The notes below the pieces were generated by a model. It was not told where the DNA came from and made no database searches. It was given only the letters and a program-made list of their open reading frames with translations. Shown here one piece after another: positions 35,591 to 47,383 of a DNA stretch of 64,000 nucleotides. This stretch comes from Brachypodius melanocephalos (Eukaryota; Chordata; Aves; Passeriformes; Pycnonotidae): positions 23,091,409 to 23,155,408 of the forward strand of contig VZSR01003807.1 in the NCBI GenBank assembly GCA_013398615.1, in the 5' to 3' direction. How positions within the stretch are numbered: position 1 is the stretch's first letter; every line of letters begins with the position of its first letter. The position numbers and the translations under genes are program-made.

Positions 35591-38500
35591 TTAAAAATTA
35601 ACAAAACGGATCATTTTAGTTTTTATCATGAGTAGTTAATCTAAATTATTTGGCTTATTTATAAAGTTGAGGTCCAACCTGGTAACAGTTTGCACATATT
35701 ATCAGATATTTTCTCAAATTAAAATGCTTATGCTAAAGGGGGAAACAAAAGATAACATAAGATACCATGAAAGAAGATAAATTGAGAAAAATACAGACTA
35801 AAAATAAATTATCAGTGGCTATAAGGATGTTACCATTTAGAGCATTTTACTAATATTGCACACTGGATATCATCCGATATCTTCATTAAAAGCGAAATAT
35901 TTTGCTCACACAAATTAAGCTCCAGTAAGTACCATTTTCCAAGATCCATGAAAAATGTATGCAAGATGATGGTAAGATTTTCTGGCCTTCAAATGACACT
36001 CTAACTTGATTTGGTTTCGGCAATCCTATCTGATCATGCAGTGAGATCCAAAATAGTACTGTGGCATCTGTAGCATATTTCAGAAGAAATGTCAGGACTT
36101 TTTGTTACAACACCCAAAAAAAACTGCTTAGGTGATCAAGAGGCCATAATTACATAAGTTTTCACAAGATTACTTGCTTTTATGCATATCACAGGCACTT
36201 ACACCTCCAGTGAGGTTGCAGGTATCTTTGCCCCCAACACTGATTCAGCAGGTGGACTCAAGGAAAGATTAACATGTGATGATTCATTAAGTACAACACA
36301 TTACTGTTATTTAAATTTAAGAAAAAACACCAGAAGAAGGGTACTAGTGGCCTTTCATGCAATATCATGATAAAATCCACTTAGCTATTCAAAAAGTTCT
36401 AACATTTGTGCATGTGGACTTTAGAACAGAAAGCTTCTAATAGCTCTTATTTATGCTCCTCTCTGAGGATTTCGAGTGACAAAATTTAGAAATCAAAACA
36501 GCAGGAGTAAAATATATTTATTATCAGAATCAGAGTGCTGTTTTTCCTGCTCCTTGACTTCATCTTACTTGGCTCAAAGAGTTCTCACATCAAAACAATG
36601 ATCAGTAAGAGCAGATGACACTGGCAAAGAGGGAGAGCACAAGAAATATGAGCCTTGACTGATTAGACACCTGACACCTGTCACTGAGCTCAAAATGCAG
36701 AAATGAAAACTGCACCTTCAGAATATCCAAACACTGTAGTCTCCAGCACTGTGCACTGTCTAGAGACTTGCTATGTATCAATTGCACCTAGTGGTTAAAG
36801 GTTAAAAAGTCTGAAGAGAGAGAACACATGAAAGAACAAGATGTTAGATTGTAAAAGAGGAACCCTCCGCATATAATCTTTACTCTTTCTTTCCTCTCTA
36901 CCCTTTTGATTGCTCCACCTCACAAGCAAGAAGGCCTCCAGAAACAACCACTTTGTTTATACCTAGATTCAAAATTCTGTCTGTAAGACACTGTCACATC
37001 TACAAGTGATGTAGTGCCATTACCTCTTAGCTTCATAAAGGTATATATCTGTATGTCCATACATCAACATATGAAACAAACATCACATCTAGGAACCAGT
37101 AGCAGGTCTGTGATGTTTATAGAGTCAATTTACTAACATGGATTTAGCAACAGAAGGAAAGATCAAAGTAATTTCTTTTTGAAGTAATACAGTCAATTTT
37201 GTTTGTCTCTGCTGATTTTGGAGAGAAGCTATCAAAATATAGTCTTAATAAAAACTTTCTGTGCCAATTTATTGTTTTCTTTATTGATGAAAATCTGAAG
37301 TTTCAGTTTGTGTTGAATTTAACAATAGGTCCCTGAGCTACTACTTTTTATTTTGACTTGATGCCCATAAAATGTCAGAAATTATATCTTTACACACTTA
37401 TTCAAATAAATATTGTCCTTGAAAAGAGATAGCAAAGATCAAATGACACATCTTATAGAGAAAAATATAGATAGTAGTAATTACAGGCATCCAAACCGCT
37501 TTATCTTGCTACAGTTAGGACTAACTACATAAAGGAAAGAGAAAAGTCAGAGGGCTCTCGCTAAATAAATACCAGTCCAGTTTCCCTCCTCTTTATTTAT
37601 TTATCTTAAAGCTGCATTCATTGCTTTCTGTCCACTCTGCAAGTACAGTACAGTAGTGATTTCTTTCTGGTCTTTCCTCCAACAGTCTCAAAGAGTAATC
37701 TTCAGTCTGAATATTAAAACAAGATAAGAAAAGATGTATTTTCCCTTCTTCAGGTCAACATTATACCAGTAATGTAAGCATCAAAAACAGGCCAGCTGGA
37801 CCTTACACTTGAAGAACATGTCCATTTATCACACACAGAATAACAAGAATGAATGACTACAGTGTTCTCTCCAATATTGCTTTCAGCATTTTGTCACTGT
37901 AGTTGAAATAAATCCCCTCACTAATGTAGGATGTGGGCACTCAGGTCACACAAGTGGTCAGCAAACCCCTTGACTGATACAGTGAGGTTTTATGAGGAGT
38001 CTTGGTGCCACCAACTATCTCCATAAGCCTTGAGTGTTCCATGGTGGAGGTGCCTCCAATCATGGTGAAGCAGGAGTGGCAACACTCCTCACACGTCTCA
38101 GTCCCTTTGGCTTCTCAGCCAGGAACTGAGGTAATTATGTTTTAAGTCCTCAAGAGTCCTCCCAGATACGCTTGGAGTAGTTTTCAGTCTTTTGCACAAC
38201 AACAAACCTTTCCAGCACCTTCTCATGAAAATAACCCTTGCTCTCACACCTCCTTCTAAGAGTCCAGGATAGGGTTGCAAAGCCCATCACAGGATTCAAA
38301 TGTTCATTTCCTTATGCCTAAGCCTAAACTATGTCCTGTGGTTAGCTTCCTGATTAACCAAACTGGGAATCTGCTTTGAGGACAAATGCATGGTTTTCCT
38401 CCCAATGAAGGTTTATGGAAACAGTGCAGTTGGTTCAGACTTTTTTGCCAGACCTGAAGCTGGGAAACATTTTGGGGTCTTATGATTTAGATATAGAATT

Positions 38501-39259
38501 TTGATGACTTGGATGTTCATTCTTTATCAACATTAATTTCCACAGTATTCCTCTAAAATATGTTTCTCTTCCCACAGAACAGTATACACAGACTCTCTTT
38601 GATTTTTACTGAGATTCAAAGTTTAAAATTGAAAGTCTCAAAGATTTCATAAACTGAGGATGCTCATTTAGAGAAGACTTGAGACAGACTCAATGAAGTA
38701 ATTAGAATTTTAGGTGACTGTATATGTAAAAGAGAGTCCCCAATAACAGAGACAGCCGGTCAGAACTACTAAGTGTCAGAGAACAGGTGTGGCTTACTGG
38801 ATAACCAAAAGATGAAGAGTTTAGCATTAGGAATCATCTTTGAAAACTTTAGCTAACTGGCCTACCATTACATAGAAATTATATAGAAGTAACAAGAACA
38901 GAGTCCTTGACAATCTAATGTTTTGTCCATTAAAAAAATCCTTTTTCTTTATTCTGTTCTCTTATGGGCTCTGGGTCATCCTTCAGAGAATAGAAAATTT
39001 GACAGAAAATACACTCTTAGAGTGAAGAGGGTAGGAAGGGATTAAGAGGATCATGGAAGAATATTAAACAGAATGCACCTACATAGAATATTAGTGCATA
39101 CTGCATTACATGAAAGTAAATGAGCTTTCAAGTATAAGCACTTTAACCCTTGATTTCAAATAGCTGTCTTTTGAAATTCTTCCATATGGGGAAGAAAAAC
39201 TTAAATATATTTGGTAAGATGACATGAAGTACCTTTTCTTGTTTGTTTTTCTTTTGCCT
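35591..39259. other. Unique DNA, no gene recognised
   Basis: AT-rich with scattered stops. Open frames at 36182-36370, 36602-36787 and 38098-38280 are near 60 codons and unrecognised. No interspersed repeat identified. Confidence 0.55.
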
Positions 39260-39292
39260 GATGATGATGATGATGATGATGATAATAATAAT
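39260..39292. repeat. Compound (GAT)n(AAT)n microsatellite
   Basis: About eight GAT units pass into three or four AAT units. The poly-Ser and poly-Ile in overlapping minus-strand frames are translations of it and not proteins. Confidence 0.95.
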
Positions 39293-42200
39293 ATCCAAAA
39301 CACTTCTGCTTATCTCCTGAAACAATATGGGAAACAAATAGTATTGGCAAGTTCATATTCAAAGTTTTACTTATCCACTCATTTCTAGTGTCTGTAGAAA
39401 ATTAGGTAGAACATGGAATCATCAAGCTTTTTAACTGTAATCTTTTGTTCATCTCCAAAAAAGATCTGTACTGTACTACCACTAGACAAGGATTTATGTG
39501 GATAATACAGCATATGATTAAATAATCACAGGCAGTATTGTAATGTGAATACAAAAAGACACAAATGGGATTGGTTAATCATAATCACAGAGTCTCAGCA
39601 TGGTACTAGGATTTAAATTGTTACTACATCCAAGAATGGGATACATATCTTCTCAAACAGCAGTATCTTAGCACTTTGGCCATTTCAAAGAAGGACAAAG
39701 CAGTATGCATATATGAATATTTGTCATCAAGATTTTTTAAATCTATCTTTGGAAATGCATCACTTACAACAAACTAGATCCCATTTATTTGGTCAGTCTC
39801 TTGATCTGTGCATAGGCGCAAGCATATACAATAAACTGATTAGATTCATAGCTATGCAACTTGCCCAAAAGATGTTTTTTCATAAGAGTTGAAAATACAT
39901 TTTTCTGGTCTTTCTACCAAAACCAACTCAAGCAGGCTGAAGACAGGTAAACCTTTGGTAAAAAAGTTGTATGTCTCTGGAATTACCACTAAAATGGCAC
40001 CTTGTCCTAAGGCTACACAGTAGTGTGATGTTACACCAAAGACATGAGAGCTTTAATCAGCATACCTATACAGATAAAATGCAGCATAAAAAGAATAACC
40101 TGTTTTTAACAGGAACTGTCCTAGGATATTTTGTGACAGATAAGTACAATCTTAATTTAAATATCCATCCCACCCTAGAAACAGGAACATCAAAACCTAC
40201 ACAAACCCTTATGGCCCAAATCTAGCCCTGCATATGGATATCTTCAATTAAAACTGCATTAACTACACAATGGAAATCTGAAACAGTCCCAAGAGTCAGT
40301 TCATTGAATTACCAGTTGTATAATAGTTACCATTGCTAATGCCCTCCCTTCTGCTTTTCTCTGCTGCTGTAAAGAGTATTAAAAGCCACTGCCATCTGTG
40401 CTGGTTTTCAGCAGTGCAGTATCACTTTTCCTGACTGTCACAGCATTCAACAGGAAGAGCAGGGGGCTACCCCCCTTCACACATTTGTTGCCTTCTCTGG
40501 CAAGACAGCATTTCTCTCCCATCCACCCTACTCCTTCCCTACAAACCTGGAGATCCATGGAAAAAGTTGGCTTCACAAGCCCTCACTGATGCCCTATTGT
40601 CCTGCCTGGCTGGAGAAACCTTTCTATACCTTGGACCAAACCTTCCATGTATCTATGCTGCACGGAAATCAAACATGATTGATGGTCTACTTCCTCAATA
40701 CCTGCATCTGATCAGATTAATGCAAGATAAATCTATTGCATGCATAAGAGTAGGATGTGACCAGCTCAAAACAGAGATGTTCCAAAATAAGTTTCCTCAC
40801 AGAAGTTAGCTGGAGGACCTCAGTGCGCCCGCCCACATAGCAATGCCTATGGCAGCAACTCACTTTGTTTTACATGTTGCCTAGAGAAAGAGGAACAACA
40901 CTCATAGAATAATATAAGTTTAATTTAAGAAGTCTAGTAACGAGATAAGTTTTGCAGGAAATTCTTTTGGTTCTAATTTGTCCCAGATGGGTCTGCTCAA
41001 GGAAGCTTGTGACATGGTCTGGAAAACACAAGTACTTTGAGCTTTTCTAACCATTTAAGAAATGCAGTGTATTCCAAATATCTAAGATTAACACTGCATA
41101 TATCTTTTTGACCTGACATATTCATCTACTCTATAAAGTGGAGAGTGAAAAATTACTCAGATTGTGGGTACATGTAGACATATATATTGACACATGTACA
41201 TCACAGGTCTTAAGAAGTCTTGTTTGAAACAGGAGAGAGCAACTTTGAAAAACACAATTACTGTTAGTAAAACTTAGTAAAAAGAAAGTTTAAGGAAAAG
41301 AAAATGAAAGTTAGCAGTTAGTTAGTTTGTGCATTTTATGTTTTCTATTATAACCCACATGATCCAAAAATTACCAGATTGTGACTACAGCCTGTAGACA
41401 CATTCTGTTTCACTGAAAGCTGCTTTGTCAGGCAGATTCTAAGCCCCTTCAGAAATTTTTTTTCCTAGAAATGTCTTGCAAGGACAAAATGCATGTGGGA
41501 AGAAGAGTAAACTACCCTCTGGATACCACTAATTTAATTTGCAACGGTATAACAGAGGGTCGGGTGGAAAAACAAACATGAGTTTTAAACATATGAAAGA
41601 GCAATAGATAAAATTAAGGCTCACATACGCCAGTAAAAAATCATTTAGAATTATATAAACAGCAGCATCCTCAGTCCAGTTTGGATTATGGCATCCATAA
41701 TATCGATAACTTGGCCCAGACTTCTCCTTTACTGAACAGTACTACTCAGAATCTCTGGAGATGTCTGAAGAATGTTTTATGTACATGTTGATGTGTCAGC
41801 TCCTGGCCCTCTCACACCTTGCCACACAAATAAAACATTTATCAAGCTCACAGAAAGGATTGAATACCATTTATTTGCCAAAAAAAATTTGTGTGCTTAT
41901 TGAACATTTGCCTGGTGTACATTGTACATCTTGCAGGACAGAATTATCTTTCTGGACCTGCAAGCCAGTTGTGATTGCAAATATTTTGCTTTTTCATGCA
42001 TGTTGCTTTCCAAGGATCAAACTCTTTCCCACTAAGACTGTTTTACAATATTCAGGTAAAGTGGTGAAACAACTTAATGGCTGGAGGAGGTAATACTGCA
42101 CCCTTTATTACTGTCACTGTAATGACTGCTTTGTACAAGTAAGAAAAGCTGACTGACACTATTAATGACATCAGTGAATAGACAGAAAACTCTCCCTTCC

Positions 42201-44685
42201 TTCTAAAAACACATACCTTGAAATGTCTGGAAATTTTGCATTTTGGATATCCCATGCTGTTTTATGTCTAAAACCAAACTAGATTTTTAAGAACTGCATC
42301 ATGGGTGAGATATTGCAATCACAATCAGAATATGTGGATTTCCTAGGATAATAGTTTGTGTCAACTATTCAGCCAGCACTGAATTCAGACGGAGCATTCA
42401 GTGTTCAGCAACACATAGATGAATGGAATCTGTCTAGACTTTGCTAAAACATCTAGTCAGAGGATATCTGCAAGAAAAGTGGAGTTGATCAGCAATTCAC
42501 AGGGTAGTATCAGGGTCATAGATGCCTGGTTTATTTACTTTATGTGAATGACCATTCTATGGTGATTTGAACTTTTACTAGTCTACATCTTTCAAATGCA
42601 GTCATTTGTTGAGCACACATAAAAATGAAAGTTTGTTTGGTCTTTTTTAAGAAGAAAAAAAATAATCCCCATAAATAATAAAAGACTGAACAGCAAATTG
42701 TGATATTGTTTGTGGCAAATAAGTCTGTAACAGACACAGCTATGACTAGAAGTGGGTCAAAAAAAGCAAACTAAGAGTTAAGTTAGGATACAATTAAAAA
42801 ATTGTGCTGCCCAGAAGAAATTGTGTGATCCTGAGTAGATAGAGAGTGTGAACTATGGACAAAGTATATGCACATTTCAGAGAAACCAAAATACTGGGAG
42901 AGGAGGGACATTCCTTTCATTTAGAAATAAAAGAGAGACAAGTGTTACTTTATATAACCATTCAAAGATCTGCAAAGTGCAGACAACCTAGGTAAAATGA
43001 CAGCAACATATTAAGCCAAATAGATTTAAAGACCCCATAGCTGCTGTTGCAACTGAGAGGAGTGATTCCTCAGTCTTGTATTGCTCAGTGATATTCAGCT
43101 GGAAACAGAGTACACACAGCCATGTATTCACTGTTTTGCAGACATATGCACAAAGAGAGGGGGAAAAAAACCAACAGAAAATAGAAAGTTACTTGATAAA
43201 CCAGAGTGTTTATGATTGTAACCTTATCCCTACAGGAGACCGTGTGAACTGAACGTGTGAAAGCAAAATAATAAATAGGAAATGACAACATTTATAATAG
43301 AACCAGTGAGAAACATTTCTATTATAGGATGAAAACTCACCCAGCCATTGCTGTCCCTCAAGAAAAGAGCAGTGACTGAAAGGCTGAGACTTAAAATAGA
43401 CAAGGAAGAATCTGAGACTACATTCTTCTTAATGGTGAAGAAATAATCAGGAGACCATAAAAAGAGAGCTAAAAGATCATCACTATATTTAATATATAAA
43501 TATTTTCTGTACCCTGAAATAAAGGTTAAAGGAAGAGCTCATTACTTGGATAATTGTTGTTTAAGTAGAACAGCTGGTAAAGCAGGTATCTTCACTCTTA
43601 CTTGCAGCTGGAGACGAAAGTCTTTCCTTTTGCATCTACTAGGAAAAATTTAACATAAATGTGTAAAAAAATTAGTTTTCACTGCTTGTCATGTGAGAAA
43701 TCAAACAGATTTCTCAAGTAAAGGTGTCTCAGCTAGATCCAGACAAGATTTGTCTTCTGCCTTTTGTTCTGTATTTCACATATCTCACTGAAAGACAGGA
43801 CACATTTATGATGTCAAGGGACTGTAGCTCTCAATCTGCAATGCCAATTTCTTTGAGATTAGTGAGAGCAACTTGCAGACTGATAAACTGTTCAGTGGTT
43901 CCCTTTTCCCATGTATATGAACTCTTGGCTGGATTAATTTTACAGAATCCAGCAGGAATTCAGAAGGAAACAGAAGAAAAATATTTGGGGAGAAAAAGAG
44001 CACAAAAGGAAAGATTCAGAATAGTTCTAAAAATATTTTCTGTATAACAATAAATAAACTATATATCCCATGCAATGAAAATGTCATATGAGGTTCTCTT
44101 TGGGGACAAAAAGTAAAACTCCTTGCTTGATATTATGAGACAGGAGTACCTTTGAGCACTGCCTGTCCAACCTAGCTGTTCAAAAAACATCATAAGAAGA
44201 AGAGACAAGCAACTGAAATGGGATTATTCAATTTAGTAAAGAACATGAGAACTTGTCTAAGATTTATATAACAATGACACAATGCTTAGGTATTCTAAAG
44301 ACCAAAATTGTTCACAAGTATTTCAAGGAATTAAAGTAAGGCAAATGCTATGGGTGCAAAAGAGTAATTTATCTCTGTGTCTCTCCAGTATGCAGTACAT
44401 TATAGATCACAGATTTCCTGTGTTCAGCTCCTCATGCAATAACAGAGAGAGAAGGAAGGTGTCTCATACATAAAATCAGAATACAGAAGCAGCAAAAAAG
44501 TCACATAAAAGAAGCTTATTTGACATCAAAAGGGGTTTTTTTGCAAGTTGTGAGTTTTCAGGATCAGCATTTTTATGCATTGGTAAACCACCTATGACTC
44601 AGGAATAGGAGAAAATGAAGATGAGGATGCTGAAGTACTCAAGGGACAGGGACCATAATGTATATGGGGAAGCTGGCAGAGAAGA
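39293..44685. other. Unique DNA, no gene recognised
   Basis: About 5.4 kb with no interspersed repeat recognised. The frames at 41761-42093 (plus, 110 codons) and 43724-44047 (plus, 107 codons) are the longest. Neither shows a known domain, good start context or splice support. Confidence 0.5.
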
Positions 44686-44985
44686 GGAAACTCTGGGAAA
44701 GGATAATTGCTCTTTCCTCTTTCCTACAATATAGAGGGACACTAAGAGAAGATGAAGACAGATTCATCTCAGAGGTGCACAGGAAAATAACACAAGTTAG
44801 TGTGAGTTAAACTCAGTCTTGCTAAGAGAAACTTTCTCCTCAAGCAACATGATTGAGCCCATGAATAGGTTTCTATTCCTACAGATTTTAAAAATTCAAA
44901 TGGACAAAGCCATGAACAACCTTATTTAAACCTTGAAACTAGCCTTTGTTTGAGCAGGAAGCTGGATTAGATGATGTACAAAATC
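44686..44985 (+). mobile_element. Highly diverged CR1 3' fragment
   Basis: An old plus-strand CR1 tail: AGAAGAGGAAACTCTGGG, then CTCAGAGGTGCACAGGAAAA (the CTCTGAAGTGCACAGTAA-like block of the CR1-X type), AAATTCAAATGGACAAAGCC, ATGAACAACCTTATTTAA, and GAGCAGGAAGCTGGATTAGA with TGATGTAC. This is the usual order of the last 300 bp of CR1. The terminal octamers are lost. Divergence is high, so the copy is among the oldest here. Confidence 0.65.
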
Positions 44986-46565
44986 AATTGATTGTTTTCA
45001 ATTTTTTTTTTCTATGTATCTATGCTTGTAAGTAGAATTTAACAGACCAGTTGAGCACTAAGAGTCAAATTTTGGAATATAAGTACAACCAAGTGAAGCC
45101 CAACCCCAGAATCATACAGATTACTGTAAAGAGTTGCAGACTAACAGTATTTCATTTTAGGATGCACCTGAGAATCTCATTTCACATTCACCTCGTAGTG
45201 AGAAGCTGGCAATAAAACCCACATATACCAACATCCGAATTATGCAACTGCAATTTCAGGAACAACTTTGGACAAATATTAACTTTGTAAATTTTGCAGT
45301 GTTCTGTAGGTCTTAATGTTACTGTTGCAATAAAAAGACGATATAAAAATGAGCCACAAATGACTACCCTTATCTATCAAAAGAGTACCTGGGTTTTCTC
45401 ATACTTTTGAAGGACTATTCTTTTACTAACTGCACTATCTCATAAAGCTTCCTGTATACAATGAGAGATTGATTGTGAGTGTCCTCCTTATTCATGATTA
45501 AATACTCATAATTTATGATTGGAGGGGTGATTTCTATCACTTGCCCTTACTTTTGCATATGAATCTGTAGATGGAATTCTTAAACTTCAGAGGATTAAGA
45601 TCCTGAGAGATTGTTACTTATGATTTAATATGATCATACTGTTGCCACAGAATTTTTGAAGGCCTCTCTCTACTTCTCTGTGGAACCCACGTTGATATTA
45701 ATTCTTTGGTGCTGTATACTCTGCTATTAAACTTATTCCATGTTCCTCAGGGGGTGATCAAAGGCAGATTGACTATATTCTTACAGGTTTTGGCTTGGGC
45801 ATAGATTTTGTTTGTGTCCACTGAGGACAGAAGGCTGAGTGATGAGACTGTGCAGACTAGAGTTTTTTACAACTGTTTCAGGACTGAACTTTCCAGGCAG
45901 AGGGAATTTCAGTGTGAATATTTTCCTGTGCAATCCTGTTTATACAGAGTCACTCTCTTTTTAACACTACCCATGAGCAAACATCTGTGAATTATAACAC
46001 TCACATAGAGGCTGCATGCTTCTTTCTCCCCACAGAACACGTCTGCTGGAACCAGGTCTTTACTGGAAACAATTATCTGTAGCAGAAAGGTGCATCAGAC
46101 TTACACAGTGCCTACCACAAATTACTCAAATTTGGCTCTTATGTAAAAAAAGCTTCACTTGGTTGGTGCTCACAAACATTACCTGCCCCTTCTGCTGCAG
46201 GGAAAATATGTGTATAATTCTCTTTCTCTGAGAATATAAATTTCTCCATTTATGTTGGATGGCAGACAGGAAATTGTTAGCAAAGCACAGCTGACTCATA
46301 GGGCAACATGAAGCAACAAAGGAATGGCAACCTCTGCTGGCTGGACAAGGATCTTGTCAATGACACCAGTTCCTCTCATGCATTTCCTTGTCACCACAGA
46401 AGCGTTGCATGTTGCGGAGGTATTCCAATAATTCATGCAACTATGACATTCACCAGTAGATAAATGCCATGTATGTGACAGATTGCAGAATAAAGAGCAG
46501 CTCTCACAAGCTACATAGCATAAGCACCAACTAACCCAAAACAGCAAGAGGGACATTCAGGGGGA
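44986..46565. other. Unique DNA, no gene recognised
   Basis: No repeat recognised. The open frames at 45808-45990, 46016-46231 and 46296-46556 are short and unrecognised. Confidence 0.5.
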
Positions 46566-47165
46566 TTCATAGAATCATAGAATTATAGAAGGGTTTGGGT
46601 TGGAAGGGCCCTTTAAGGGTCACCTAATCCAATCCTCACTGCAACGAGGAGGATCATCTTCAACTAAATCAGGTTGCTCAGAATCCAGACCAATCTGCCC
46701 TCAAATGTTTTCATAGATGGGGCTCCTGCCTCTCTGGGCATCCTGTATCAGTGTTTCCCAATCCTCGTTTTAAAAAATGTCTTCCTTATATCTAGCATGA
46801 ATATATAATCTTTTAATTTAAAACCATTAACTGTTGCTTTAACACTTTTGTTAGACCCTGCTAAAAGGTTCATACACCTCATTCTTGTAAGCCCTCTTTA
46901 AATCCTGAAACACCTCAATAAGGTCTCCCTGGAACCTTCTCTTCTCCAGGGTGAACAAGCCCAACTCTCTCAGCCTGTCTTTGCAGGAGAGGTGTCCCAG
47001 CTCTCTGATCATCTTTTTGGTTGTCCTCTGGATTGGTTCCAACAGGTCCATGTCTTGTGCTGGAGACCCCAGAGCTGGACACAGTACTCCAGGTGGGGTC
47101 TCACAAGGGCAGAGAGATGCCAGCTGGCCACATTTCTTTCCATGTAGGCTAGGATAGTTTTGGCT
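46566..47165 (-). mobile_element. CR1 LINE fragment, 5'-truncated
   Basis: Minus-strand CR1 with an octamer terminus at 46566-46590, then GGGTTTGGGTTGGAAGGG. The minus frame 47051-46851 gives the ORF2 C-terminal block: LEPIQRTTKKMIRELGHLS, RLRELGLFTLEKRRFQGDL and FQDLKRAYKNE. Right of it are CTGGAGACCCCAGAGCTGG, ACACAGTACTCCAGGTGGGG and CCATGTAGGCTAGGATAG. It stops at about 47165, exactly where a plus-strand CR1 tail starts. Confidence 0.92.
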
Positions 47166-47383
47166 TTAAACTGAAAGACAGTAGATTTAGATCAGCTATT
47201 AGAAAGAAATTCTTTTCTGTGGGGGTTGTGAGAGTCTGTAACAGGCTGCCTAGACAAGCTGTGGATGATCCATCCCTTGAGGTGTTCAAGTCCAGGCTAA
47301 ATGGGACTTGTTTAGTGGAAGGTGTCCCTATCCATGGCGGGGGAATTGGAACCATTCTGTGATTCTGTGGCATGATTCAATGA
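47166..47383 (+). mobile_element. CR1 LINE 3' end fragment, opposite orientation
   Basis: Plus-strand CR1 tail abutting the previous copy: TTTAAACTGAAAGACAGTAG, TTAGATCAGCTATTAG then AAAGAAATTC, GAGAGTCTGTAACAGGCTGC, GTGGATGATCCATCCC, GGTGTTCAAGTCCAGGCT and CATTCTGTGATTCTGTGG at the 3' end. It carries its own 3' terminus, so it is a separate insertion and not the inverted 5' part of its neighbour. Confidence 0.9.

Noticed and set aside
41761..42093. 110-codon open frame, plus strand
   Set aside because: No domain or homology recognised. Cys-containing but without a zinc-binding pattern.
46566..47383. Single twin-primed CR1 insertion
   Set aside because: Both halves contain a CR1 3' end. Twin priming would give only one.
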